Origin: Rossellomorea vietnamensis NBRC 101237
GTDB lineage: Bacteria > Bacillota > Bacilli > Bacillales > Bacillaceae_B
DNA length: 64,000 bases
Assembly: GCF_001591825.1 (NCBI RefSeq)
Contig: NZ_BCVQ01000020.1
Location: 1 to 64,000 of the forward strand
Direction of reading: 5' to 3'
Positions 8,262 to 16,097 of this stretch are shown one piece after another. The position numbers and the translations under genes were made by a program. The stretch's first letter is position 1. Each line of letters starts with the position of its first letter. A model generated the notes under the pieces. The model searched no databases and was not told the DNA's origin. It saw only the letters and a program-made list of their open reading frames with translations.

Positions 8262-9584
8262 ATGGAACGAACGTTTGAACAGCTCATCGAGCGGATGCCG
8301 GATCGTCTGGCACCGAGCATGGCAAAGGATCATCCGAATTTACCGGTAGTGAAAGAAGAAGGGTGCTACTACTATGGGCTTGACGGAAGGAAGTATCTTG
8401 ACTTCACCTCTGGCATCGCCGTGACAAATGTGGGCCATCGTCATCCGAAAATCGTCCGGGCGATAAAGGATGCAGCGGACGGTCTGATGCACGGTCCTTC
8501 CGGTGTCATCATGTATGAATCGATCCTTCGCCTGGCTGATGAACTGGCGGAGATCCTTCCGGGTGACCTTGATAGTTTCTTCTTTGCCAACAGCGGGACG
8601 GAAGCGATCGAAGGGGCGATCAAGCTTGCTAAATATGTAACGAAGCGCCCTTATGTCATATCCTTTACGGGGTGTTTTCATGGCCGTTCATTGGGTGCAC
8701 TCAGTGTCACGACTTCAAAGAGTAAGTATCGGAAGTTCATGCAGCCTTCGGGTTTGACGTATCAGATTCCGTATGCGAATGAACGGGAGTGTCCGGAAGG
8801 AGAGGATTCATCCCGCTATGTTGTCAGTAAGCTTGAAAAGGATTTTGAAACGCTTTTTGATCACCAGGTCACTCCTGAAGAAGTGGCGTGTGTCATTTTA
8901 GAACCGGTGCTGGGGGAAGGGGGATATATCGTCCCTCCGAAAGCCTGGCTCAAGAAGGTAAGGGAGATTTGTGACCGGCATGATATATTACTGATTTTCG
9001 ATGAAGTCCAAACGGGCTTCGGACGTACGGGTAATTGGTTTGCGGCACAAACCTTCGATGTGACGCCGGATATCATGGCAATCGCGAAAGGAATTGCGTC
9101 GGGCCTTCCCCTGAGCGCGACGGTGGCGTCCAATAAGCTGATGAAGCAGTGGCCCCTTGGAAGCCATGGCACGACGTTCGGCGGGAACCCGATTGCTTGC
9201 TCTGTCGGTCTTGCCACCCTGGAAGTCATGAAGGAGGAAAGACTCCTTGATAATACGAAGACAATGGGGGCATACGCCGTTTCAAGGCTCGAGATGTTGA
9301 AAGAGAAACATCCTGTGATCGGCAGCATCCGGGCGGTGGGATTGATGATCGGGATTGAAATCGTCCATCCGAAGACGCGTAAACCGAATCAGGAAGGCTT
9401 GATGGATATCCTTGATCGGGCGCTTGAAAAAGGGGTTTTATTTTATCTGTGCGGAAATCACTCCGAAGTGATCCGGATGATTCCACCCCTTACGGTGACA
9501 AAAGAGCAGATCGACGCCGGTCTTCACATGCTGGACGAAGCGGTGACGGAGTATGAGGCATCACTTATGAGTCATCTGGATTAA
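8262..9584 (+). CDS. Class III aminotransferase, probably 4-aminobutyrate transaminase
   Basis: A PLP-dependent omega-amino acid:2-oxo acid aminotransferase of 440 aa. It shows the class III hallmarks: [18 protein letters not shown] near the N-terminus, [32 protein letters not shown], the cofactor Asp in [15 protein letters not shown] and the Schiff-base lysine in [15 protein letters not shown] (about residue 275). GGGGG lies 8 bases before the ATG. Its position in a SigL-dependent operon next to a sigma-54 activator parallels the SigL-controlled GABA shunt known in the B. cereus group, but no succinate-semialdehyde dehydrogenase follows. Ornithine or beta-alanine specificity is possible. Confidence 0.85.
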   Translation: MERTFEQLIERMPDRLAPSMAKDHPNLPVVKEEGCYYYGLDGRKYLDFTSGIAVTNVGHRHPKIVRAIKDAADGLMHGPSGVIMYESILRLADELAEILPGDLDSFFFANSGTEAIEGAIKLAKYVTKRPYVISFTGCFHGRSLGALSVTTSKSKYRKFMQPSGLTYQIPYANERECPEGEDSSRYVVSKLEKDFETLFDHQVTPEEVACVILEPVLGEGGYIVPPKAWLKKVREICDRHDILLIFDEVQTGFGRTGNWFAAQTFDVTPDIMAIAKGIASGLPLSATVASNKLMKQWPLGSHGTTFGGNPIACSVGLATLEVMKEERLLDNTKTMGAYAVSRLEMLKEKHPVIGSIRAVGLMIGIEIVHPKTRKPNQEGLMDILDRALEKGVLFYLCGNHSEVIRMIPPLTVTKEQIDAGLHMLDEAVTEYEASLMSHLD

Positions 9585-9587
9585 AAT

Positions 9588-9629
9588 AAAAAAAGGTTGA
9601 TCAGTTCAGAACTGATCAACCTTTTTTTA
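9588..9629. terminator. Bidirectional terminator
   Basis: The stem AAAGGTTGATCAGTT with its exact complement and a 3-base loop is flanked by A-run and T-run. It ends both the rightward aminotransferase operon and the leftward RpiR-type regulator gene. Confidence 0.92.
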
Positions 9630-10478
9630 TAGCCTTTTAACCGAAATGGCCTTCCTCATCTTCCGGAGGGCATCCTTTCCTTCTGTTTCCCTTCTCATCA
9701 TTAAGTTCACATAGAGAGCATCAATCAATGTTAACTGAGCAATGCGGGACGAAAGAGCTTCTGAACGGTAGTCGGTTTCCTCTGAAACGGTGAAGAGGGG
9801 GGTGTCGACCCTCTGGCTTAATGGGGACTTGGCGAAATTGGTGATGCAGATGGTCTTTGCCCCGGTTTCTTTCACAATGTCGAGAAGCTGAAGAATATCC
9901 TTCGTCGATCCTGAATGGGAGATGAACACGGCGCAATCGTCCCTCGTCATCTGGGAAGCGGTCATCAGCTGAATGTGACTGTCACTTGCCGCATGCACGC
10001 GCAGACCGGTCCGGATGAATTTATGGTAAGCATCGAGGGCGATGACACCGGATCCGCCGCTTCCGAAGAACTCGATGGAACGGGCGCTCGTCATCATATC
10101 CACGGCTTTCATCAGCTTTTTCTCATCCACCACCATCAACGTGTCTTCGATCGTTTTGATATTGGATTTAAATACTTTTGTGGCGATCGTTTGTGCCGTG
10201 TCGCCTTCATCGATGCGTTCGTGAATGTCCTTAAGTCCGGTCACGATTTCAGAGGCAAGGGCGATCTTCATCGCCTGATAGCCTTTAAAGCCGATTCGTT
10301 TACAAAAGCGAAAGACAGTAGAGTCGGCCACTCCCAAATCTTCTGCCAGACCGTTGATCGTGGAATGGATGATCTCGTTCGGGTTTTCCAGTATATAGTC
10401 GGCGATTTTTTTCTCCGTCACACTGAATTGAGGATAGTGAGAACGGATGCTTGCTAAACAATGTTGATGTTGACTCAT
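9627..10478 (-). CDS. MurR/RpiR-family regulator of the gluconate genes
   Basis: A DNA-binding regulator of 283 aa. An N-terminal RpiR helix-turn-helix (NGLAEDLGVADSTVFRFCKRIGFKGYQ cut here into its recognisable core VADSTVFRFCKRIGF) precedes a SIS phosphosugar-binding domain (FFGSGGSGVIALDAYHKF; FISHSGSTKDI). The ATG at 10478 has AGGAG 8 bases upstream and is preferred to the upstream in-frame extension to 10562. It is divergent from gntP, so it most likely senses gluconate, 6-phosphogluconate or a related sugar phosphate and controls gntP-gntK. This contrasts with B. subtilis, whose gnt operon uses a GntR-family repressor. Confidence 0.88.
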   Translation of the reverse strand: MSQHQHCLASIRSHYPQFSVTEKKIADYILENPNEIIHSTINGLAEDLGVADSTVFRFCKRIGFKGYQAMKIALASEIVTGLKDIHERIDEGDTAQTIATKVFKSNIKTIEDTLMVVDEKKLMKAVDMMTSARSIEFFGSGGSGVIALDAYHKFIRTGLRVHAASDSHIQLMTASQMTRDDCAVFISHSGSTKDILQLLDIVKETGAKTICITNFAKSPLSQRVDTPLFTVSEETDYRSEALSSRIAQLTLIDALYVNLMMRRETEGKDALRKMRKAISVKRL

Positions 10479-10527
10479 TGACACCACTCCTGTAAGGGTT
10501 TTCATAGTTTCATTATACAAGATTTGT

Positions 10528-10548
10528 AGAAAAATAAAAATAATTTCT
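10528..10548. promoter_or_regulatory. Imperfect AT-rich dyad, candidate RpiR operator
   Basis: An imperfect palindrome with AGAAA and TTTCT ends lies between the divergent regulator and gntP. It resembles the dyad at 10596-10608. Assignment to the RpiR-type regulator is inference. Confidence 0.3.
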
Positions 10549-10561
10549 GTAAACGGTTGCA
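10548..10561. promoter_or_regulatory. cre site (CcpA binding)
   Basis: TGTAAACGGTTGCA matches the Bacillus cre consensus TGWAANCGNTNWCA at every constrained position but one (W12 is G). It lies in the regulator-gntP intergenic region, consistent with carbon catabolite control of gluconate use. Confidence 0.6.
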
Positions 10562-10595
10562 AAAAGAAAAATATTTTTTATAATAGAGATAGACA

Positions 10596-10608
10596 GAAAA
10601 TAATTTTC
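10596..10608. promoter_or_regulatory. 13-bp palindrome GAAAATAATTTTC, candidate operator
   Basis: A perfect dyad about 175 bp upstream of gntP, with half-sites like those at 10528-10548. It is a candidate site for the divergently encoded RpiR-type regulator. The rest of 10610-10783 holds a short hairpin (CTCTCAT/ATGGGAG) and no promoter I can name confidently. Confidence 0.35.
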
Positions 10609-10783
10609 CTGCTCATTTTGTTCTCTCGAATTGGAAGCTCTCATACTGAAATGGGAGATTCATAGTTACATAGAGTGTTTTGCAAACGCTTTACTTGCCC
10701 GTCGGGAACATATGAGCAGGATCAAGTAGTATAAAAAATTTGGCAGCAGGGCTGCCGTGAGGAAAGAAAGGCAGGGATACACA

Positions 10784-12127
10784 ATGTCAGATCAAATGCT
10801 CATTTTAGTGGCACTGGCCGGAATTTTTCTTTTATTATTTTTAGTTATTAAAACAAAGCTTCACGCTTTTGTTGCCCTATTATTAGTAAGTTTAATCGTA
10901 GGGATCGCGGCCGGCATGCCGCTGCAGGAAGTAGTGGCATCTATACAGAGCGGTATGGGCGGAACCCTCGGATTTGTCGCCGTTGTCGTTGGTTTAGGTG
11001 CGATGTTCGGACGCATGCTCGAAGTATCAGGGGGAGCGGAACGACTGGCTCAGACCTTGATTAACAAATTTGGGGAAGATAAGGCACAATGGTCCCTTGG
11101 GATCACAGGTTTCCTCGTTGCCATTCCCGTATTCTTTGATGTAGGATTCATCATTCTTGTACCGATTGTATACGGATTGGCCAGAAAAACAGGCAAGTCA
11201 CTCCTGTACTATGGAATTCCATTGCTTGCAGGTCTTGCCGTCACACACAGCTTCATCCCACCGACTCCGGGACCGATCGCGGTTGCTGACTTGATCGGGG
11301 CGGACCTTGGATGGGTCATCCTGTTTGGTGCGATTGCCGGTGTTCCATCCATGATCATCGCTGGTCCACTTTTTGCAAAATGGATTTCAAAACGAATTCA
11401 CGCAGTGGTTCCTGACTATATGCAGGCAGAAGAAATAGAGTACGATAAAGAGCTTCCAAGTTTCGCTCTGATTGCTTCTCTTATCTCGATTCCATTAGTA
11501 TTGATTCTATTGAATACGCTTTCGGGTGTTCTCCTGGATGAAGGAAACATGATTCGTTCCATCCTGACTTTCTTGGGGCATCCATTCGTAGCTTTAACAA
11601 TCGCCACATTATTGACGTTCGTTCTATTAGGAACAAAGCGCGGATATTCCCGCCAGGAAGTTCAGGACATTGCAACGAAAGCACTTGAGCCTGCAGGGAT
11701 CATCATCCTTGTAACGGGTGCCGGTGGAGTATTCAAACAAGTATTGATCGACTCCGGTGTTGGGGAAGTATTAGGAAATATGATGGCTGGTTCAAGCCTG
11801 CCACCGATCGCCCTTGCCTTCTTGATCGCCATGGTCGTTCGTGTCGCTCAAGGATCGGCGACTGTTTCCATGGTAACAGCTGCAGGATTGATGAGCCCGC
11901 TGATCGAAACCCTTGGTATGCAAGGTCCCGTTCTTGGTTTGATGGTTATTGCCATCGCTTCAGGAGCGACAGTCTTCTCCCATGTAAACGATAGTGGTTT
12001 CTGGCTCGTGAACCGTTACTTTGGATTAGATGTAAAAGATACGTTAAAATCTTGGACAGTGATGGAAACCCTCATCGGTTTTGTAGGATTTGCCGTTGCG
12101 TTCATTTTAGGGATATTCATTAGCTAA
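10784..12127 (+). CDS. gntP: Gluconate:H+ symporter, GntP family
   Basis: An inner-membrane gluconate permease of 447 aa with about 12-14 hydrophobic segments. Family-typical stretches include GGTLGFVAVVVGLGAMFGRM, VPVFFDVGF-like IPVFFDVGFIILVPIVY and LAVTHSFIPPTPGPIAVAD, plus the C-terminal SHVNDSGFW motif. The ATG at 10784 is chosen over GTG 10757: the AGGG at 10774 lies 7 bases upstream and the protein then begins directly ahead of the first membrane helix. It is followed by gntK after a 78-base gap and is divergent from the RpiR-type regulator. Confidence 0.92.
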   Translation: MSDQMLILVALAGIFLLLFLVIKTKLHAFVALLLVSLIVGIAAGMPLQEVVASIQSGMGGTLGFVAVVVGLGAMFGRMLEVSGGAERLAQTLINKFGEDKAQWSLGITGFLVAIPVFFDVGFIILVPIVYGLARKTGKSLLYYGIPLLAGLAVTHSFIPPTPGPIAVADLIGADLGWVILFGAIAGVPSMIIAGPLFAKWISKRIHAVVPDYMQAEEIEYDKELPSFALIASLISIPLVLILLNTLSGVLLDEGNMIRSILTFLGHPFVALTIATLLTFVLLGTKRGYSRQEVQDIATKALEPAGIIILVTGAGGVFKQVLIDSGVGEVLGNMMAGSSLPPIALAFLIAMVVRVAQGSATVSMVTAAGLMSPLIETLGMQGPVLGLMVIAIASGATVFSHVNDSGFWLVNRYFGLDVKDTLKSWTVMETLIGFVGFAVAFILGIFIS

Positions 12128-12205
12128 AATAGGATAGAATAATAGCAGAAGAGGGAAGAGCCATGTCGCTTCTTCCTTTTCTCTATTTATTTAGGAGGAA
12201 CGAAG

Positions 12206-13729
12206 ATGTCAGAATTCATGATCGGTGTCGATATCGGGACCACCAGTACAAAAGCCGTACTATTTAATAAAGAAGGAAAAGCGATCGAGCGCCACGGGAT
12301 CGAATATCCCTTACATACACCAACCCCCGGGACGGCTGAACAGGATCCTGAAGAGATTTTTCAGGCAGTCCTGAAGTGCGTCAAGGACGTGGCTTCACGT
12401 ACAAATGAAACGATTTCATTTGTGTCGTTCAGTTCTGCCATGCACAGCTTGATCCTTGTGGATGAAAATGACCAGCCATTGACCCCTTCGATTACATGGG
12501 CAGATAACCGAAGTGCTGCATGGGCGGAGAAAATCAAGAAAGAAATGAACGGGATGGAGATTTACAGAAGGACCGGTACGCCGATCCATCCGATGTCACC
12601 CCTTGTGAAGCTTGCCTGGCTGAAGGACGAAAAGCCGGAATTGTTCGGAAAAGCGGCAAAGTTCATCTCGATTAAAGAATTCGTTTTCCATCGTTTGTTT
12701 GGGAAGTATGTAGTGGATTATTCCATTGCTTCTGCTACGGGGATGTTCCATCTGGAAAACCTGGCTTGGGATGAGGAAGCCATGAAAGTGGCCGGAGTCT
12801 CGAAGGATCAGCTGTCGACTCCGGTATCCACAACAGAAAGCCTGGTTGGTTTAAAGTCTGAATACACAGAGATGCTGGGCTTACCTGCCGATACGCCATT
12901 TGTTGTCGGCGCAAGCGACGGGGTCCTATCAAATCTTGGTGTCAATGCCATCGAGCCGGGAGTGGTCGCCGTGACGATCGGAACAAGTGGTGCGATCCGG
13001 GCCGTGACGGACCGGCCGGTGACCGATCCAAAAGGACGGATCTTCTGCTATGCCTTAACGGATAAGCACTGGGTGATCGGCGGACCCGTGAACAATGGTG
13101 GAATGATCTTCAGATGGATCCGGGACGAACTTGCTTCCGGTGAAGTGGAAGTGGCGAAACGATTAGGGAAGGATCCCTATGAAGTACTAACGGATATTGC
13201 GGCAAAAGTAGAGCCGGGATCAGAAGGACTCCTGTTCCATCCTTACATGGCCGGGGAACGCGCTCCCCTTTGGAATGCAAAAGCACGAGGTTCTTTCTTC
13301 GGCCTGGGGATGCATCATAAAAAAGAGCATATGATCCGTGCCGTCCTTGAAGGAATCGTCATGAACTTGTACAGTGTTTTACTTGCCCTGGAGGAATTGA
13401 TCGGTACGCCGAAACGGGTGCAGGCAACCGGTGGATTTGCCCGCTCTGAGCTGTGGCGCCAGATGCTTGCCGACGTGTTCGATCAGGAAGTGGAAGTACC
13501 GGAAAGCTTCGAAAGCTCATGCCTTGGTGCCGTCGTACTCGGGATGTACGGCAGTGGAATGATCGACTCTTTGGAAGCAGTAAGTAAAATGGTAGGGTCC
13601 GTTCATTCCCATCAGCCAGACCCGAAAGCGACGGAAGCTTATACAAGGTTGATGCCGATTTTTATCCGGGTTCCACGCTTGCTGGAAGAAGAATACGAAG
13701 CCATCAGTGCTTACCAGGAAAAAGGCTGA
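12206..13729 (+). CDS. gntK: Gluconokinase (FGGY family)
   Basis: Phosphorylates gluconate to 6-phosphogluconate, feeding the pentose phosphate pathway. The 507-aa protein has the FGGY two-domain layout: the N-terminal phosphate-binding loop GVDIGTTSTKAVLF, then GASDGVLSNLGVNA and TIGTSGAIRAV, and the C-terminal FGGY signature region (GEDRAPLW-like GERAPLWNAKARG; ATGGFARSELWRQMLADV). AGGAGG precedes the ATG. No 6-phosphogluconate dehydrogenase gene (gntZ) follows, unlike the B. subtilis gnt operon. Confidence 0.92.
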   Translation: MSEFMIGVDIGTTSTKAVLFNKEGKAIERHGIEYPLHTPTPGTAEQDPEEIFQAVLKCVKDVASRTNETISFVSFSSAMHSLILVDENDQPLTPSITWADNRSAAWAEKIKKEMNGMEIYRRTGTPIHPMSPLVKLAWLKDEKPELFGKAAKFISIKEFVFHRLFGKYVVDYSIASATGMFHLENLAWDEEAMKVAGVSKDQLSTPVSTTESLVGLKSEYTEMLGLPADTPFVVGASDGVLSNLGVNAIEPGVVAVTIGTSGAIRAVTDRPVTDPKGRIFCYALTDKHWVIGGPVNNGGMIFRWIRDELASGEVEVAKRLGKDPYEVLTDIAAKVEPGSEGLLFHPYMAGERAPLWNAKARGSFFGLGMHHKKEHMIRAVLEGIVMNLYSVLLALEELIGTPKRVQATGGFARSELWRQMLADVFDQEVEVPESFESSCLGAVVLGMYGSGMIDSLEAVSKMVGSVHSHQPDPKATEAYTRLMPIFIRVPRLLEEEYEAISAYQEKG

Positions 13730-13752
13730 CTCACCTGAGTCGGCTTTTTTTT
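13720..13752 (+). terminator. Terminator of the gntP-gntK operon
   Basis: GGCTGACTC-ACCT-GAGTCGGC hairpin followed by eight T. The 5' arm overlaps the end of gntK. Confidence 0.85.
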
Positions 13753-13871
13753 CAGAACAGGACGGAAGGGAATCACTTAGCCAAAAGGTGCCTTTTTCAT
13801 GTATAATAGAAACGAATATACCTTTTATAATCAGAAACTATCCATAGATAAATGAAAGAGAGTGAAACGAT

Positions 13872-14591
13872 ATGGGACGTAAGTGGAATAATATTAAAGA
13901 AAAGAAAGCGTCTAAGGATGCCAATACGAGTCGTATATATGCCAAATTCGGCCGCGAGATTTATGTTGCAGCGAAACAGGGAGAGCCGGATCCGGAACTG
14001 AATCAGACGTTGAAATTCGTTCTTGAGCGTGCGAAAACGTATAGTGTACCGAAACACATCGTCGATCGTGCCATCGAAAAGGCAAAGGGCGGTTCAGAAG
14101 AAAATTATGACGAATTGCGCTATGAAGGCTTCGGCCCGAACGGATCCATGGTCATCGTGGATGCCTTGACGAACAATGTCAACCGTACAGCATCCGAGGT
14201 TCGTGCCGCTTTCGGTAAGAATGGCGGGAATATGGGTGTGAGTGGATCAGTAGCGTATATGTTCGATGCGACAGCCGTCATCGGCATCGAAGGGAAATCT
14301 GAAGAAGACGTAATGGAAATCCTGATGGAAGCGGACGTGGACGCTCGTGACATCATCGAAGAAGATGATTCCGTGATCGTTTATGCAGAGCCGGATCAAT
14401 TCCACGCTGTTCAAGAAGCATTTAAAGGTGCCGGTATCACTGAGTTTACAGTGGCAGAGCTTACGATGCTTGCTCAGAATGATGTTGAACTTTCTGAAGA
14501 CGATCAAGCTCAATTCGAGAAAATGATTGATGCGATTGAAGACCTTGAAGATGTTCAACAGGTATATCATAACGTTGATTTAGGTGAATGA
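13872..14591 (+). CDS. YebC/PmpR-family protein (YeeI-like)
   Basis: A 239-aa member of the YebC/TACO1 family, long annotated as transcriptional regulators and more recently linked to translation of difficult peptide stretches. It opens [20 protein letters not shown] and continues with the conserved [20 protein letters not shown], then [11 protein letters not shown] and [14 protein letters not shown]. All three domains are complete. GAGAGTGAAACG precedes the ATG. It is monocistronic, with a terminator on each side. Confidence 0.92.
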   Translation: MGRKWNNIKEKKASKDANTSRIYAKFGREIYVAAKQGEPDPELNQTLKFVLERAKTYSVPKHIVDRAIEKAKGGSEENYDELRYEGFGPNGSMVIVDALTNNVNRTASEVRAAFGKNGGNMGVSGSVAYMFDATAVIGIEGKSEEDVMEILMEADVDARDIIEEDDSVIVYAEPDQFHAVQEAFKGAGITEFTVAELTMLAQNDVELSEDDQAQFEKMIDAIEDLEDVQQVYHNVDLGE

Positions 14592-14601
14592 TAGAGTAGA
14601 G

Positions 14602-14637
14602 ACAACCCCTGATGCCAGAGGCATCAGGGGTTGTTTT
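14602..14637 (+). terminator. Terminator after yebC-family gene
   Basis: ACAACCCCTGATGCC-AGA-GGCATCAGGGGTTGT hairpin followed by TTTTAT. Confidence 0.88.
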
Positions 14638-14774
14638 ATGTCGTAGTTTATGTCAGATTACCACTTTATTTGTCGAAAAGACTGAAAATTCAGCATAATA
14701 CTTCATTATCATAAGGGGCTTTGTTATGCTAGGGGGGGAATCTGAATAAATTCGTGAAAGAGGGAGAGGAAACT

Positions 14775-16040
14775 ATGGGATTAGATCAACTTGAAAGGCA
14801 GCAAGCAGAACAGAGCGTGAAGGATAAAACCAAACCATATCTAACGGCACTCATCGGCTGGAGTCTGCCGGCGATCGAGGCATGTACCAAGCTTAACAGA
14901 CCATTCGTCGTCGTTGGACCGCCTGATTTCGAAGCATATGCGGAGAAGCATGATATCGCTTTTATCGGCTGGGACTTCGACCGCTTGAATGAAGGTTCAG
15001 ATCATCTTTATAAACAATTGAAGTCACTCGGTGCTGAAGTGGCAATCCCACTATACGAGGAGTGTGTGGAGTGGGCAGGCGCGTTGAATTCCCGTTTCCG
15101 CAGCGAACCGCGTGTCTTTAATCGCTCTCTCCTCTTAAGGGATAAAGGGATGATGAAGCGTAAAGCGCAAATCGCCGGAATCAAGGTGGGTGTATTTGAA
15201 GAGGCACGGGATAAGGAAGACGTGAGACGTTTCTTGAAACGGGTGAATGAAGCCTTATTGAAGGTCGAAGGAGATAAGAATGATCCGATTCACGTCAAAC
15301 CGCTGGATAAAGCAGGATCGGTCGGCCACCGGGCAATCGAGAACCCTGAAGATATCGATGCTCTCACGGAGTCGGAATTCCCTCTATTGATGGAAAGTCA
15401 TTTAGACGGGCAGGAATTCTCGTGTGAAGCGTTCATTCATAAAGGAAAGATCCAATTTTTAAATATAACGGAATACGTGCGATTGGGTTATTCGAATTTC
15501 GTACCTGCTTCCCCGACACTTGAAGAAAAGCGTCCGGTCATCCGGGAGGCCATTCAACAGCTCATCGATGCATTTGAAATAGAATACGGAGTCATCCATC
15601 CAGAATATTTCATCACGTCCGACGGTACACTTCATTTCGGTGAAGTCGCGGCCAGGGTGCCTGGGGGTCATATCTTTGATTTGATTGAGCGGGCATATGG
15701 TTTTAATGCGTACCAGGCACAGATTCTTTGTGGAGATCCGAACACAACGGAAGAGGAGCTGAGAGAATTCTTCCCTTCGACAGGTGAGAAAGCCGAGGCC
15801 CATGCAGGGTGTTTAATGGTTCACCCTCATGTCAATTATGTAGAAAAGCTCGAGGTGCCTGACGAGCTTGAAAATCATCCGTATTTCGAAAAACATGATA
15901 TGTTCAGCCCGGCCCAGGGGAAAGTGGCCCAGAGAATCGGGTTCGGGAACCATTACGGGACCATCTTCTTCTATGGGGAAGACAGCGAAGTGATGAGGGA
16001 CCTTTTAAAAGAGTACGAACAATTTAATTTCTATATTTAG
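14775..16040 (+). CDS. ATP-grasp ligase (carboxylate-amine ligase type)
   Basis: A stand-alone ATP-grasp enzyme of about 421 aa. The N-terminal pre-ATP-grasp Rossmann-like domain (TKPYLTALIGWSLPAIEACT) is followed by the ATP-grasp fold: a lid with lysine at VKPLDKAGSVGHRAI, the adenine-region sequence PLLMESHLDGQEFSCEAF and the metal-binding GEVAARVPGG with Glu at about residue 290. This pattern occurs in enzymes joining a carboxylate to an amine through an acyl phosphate (BacD- and D-Ala-D-Ala-ligase-like). The ATG at 14775 has GGGAGAGGA upstream. The next gene, 57 bases on, encodes a protein with a papain-like domain, so the pair probably act on the same metabolite or peptide. The substrate is unknown. 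Confidence 0.8.
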   Translation: MGLDQLERQQAEQSVKDKTKPYLTALIGWSLPAIEACTKLNRPFVVVGPPDFEAYAEKHDIAFIGWDFDRLNEGSDHLYKQLKSLGAEVAIPLYEECVEWAGALNSRFRSEPRVFNRSLLLRDKGMMKRKAQIAGIKVGVFEEARDKEDVRRFLKRVNEALLKVEGDKNDPIHVKPLDKAGSVGHRAIENPEDIDALTESEFPLLMESHLDGQEFSCEAFIHKGKIQFLNITEYVRLGYSNFVPASPTLEEKRPVIREAIQQLIDAFEIEYGVIHPEYFITSDGTLHFGEVAARVPGGHIFDLIERAYGFNAYQAQILCGDPNTTEEELREFFPSTGEKAEAHAGCLMVHPHVNYVEKLEVPDELENHPYFEKHDMFSPAQGKVAQRIGFGNHYGTIFFYGEDSEVMRDLLKEYEQFNFYI

Positions 16041-16097
16041 GCTGGGCTTTTGCCTGAACAACCTGTCCGATATTCTGATTGATAAAGGAGTTTTGAA

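Noticed and set aside
10681-10694. Second cre-like site TGCAAACGCTTTAC
   Set aside because: Three mismatches to the consensus at constrained positions; the site at 10548 is much better.
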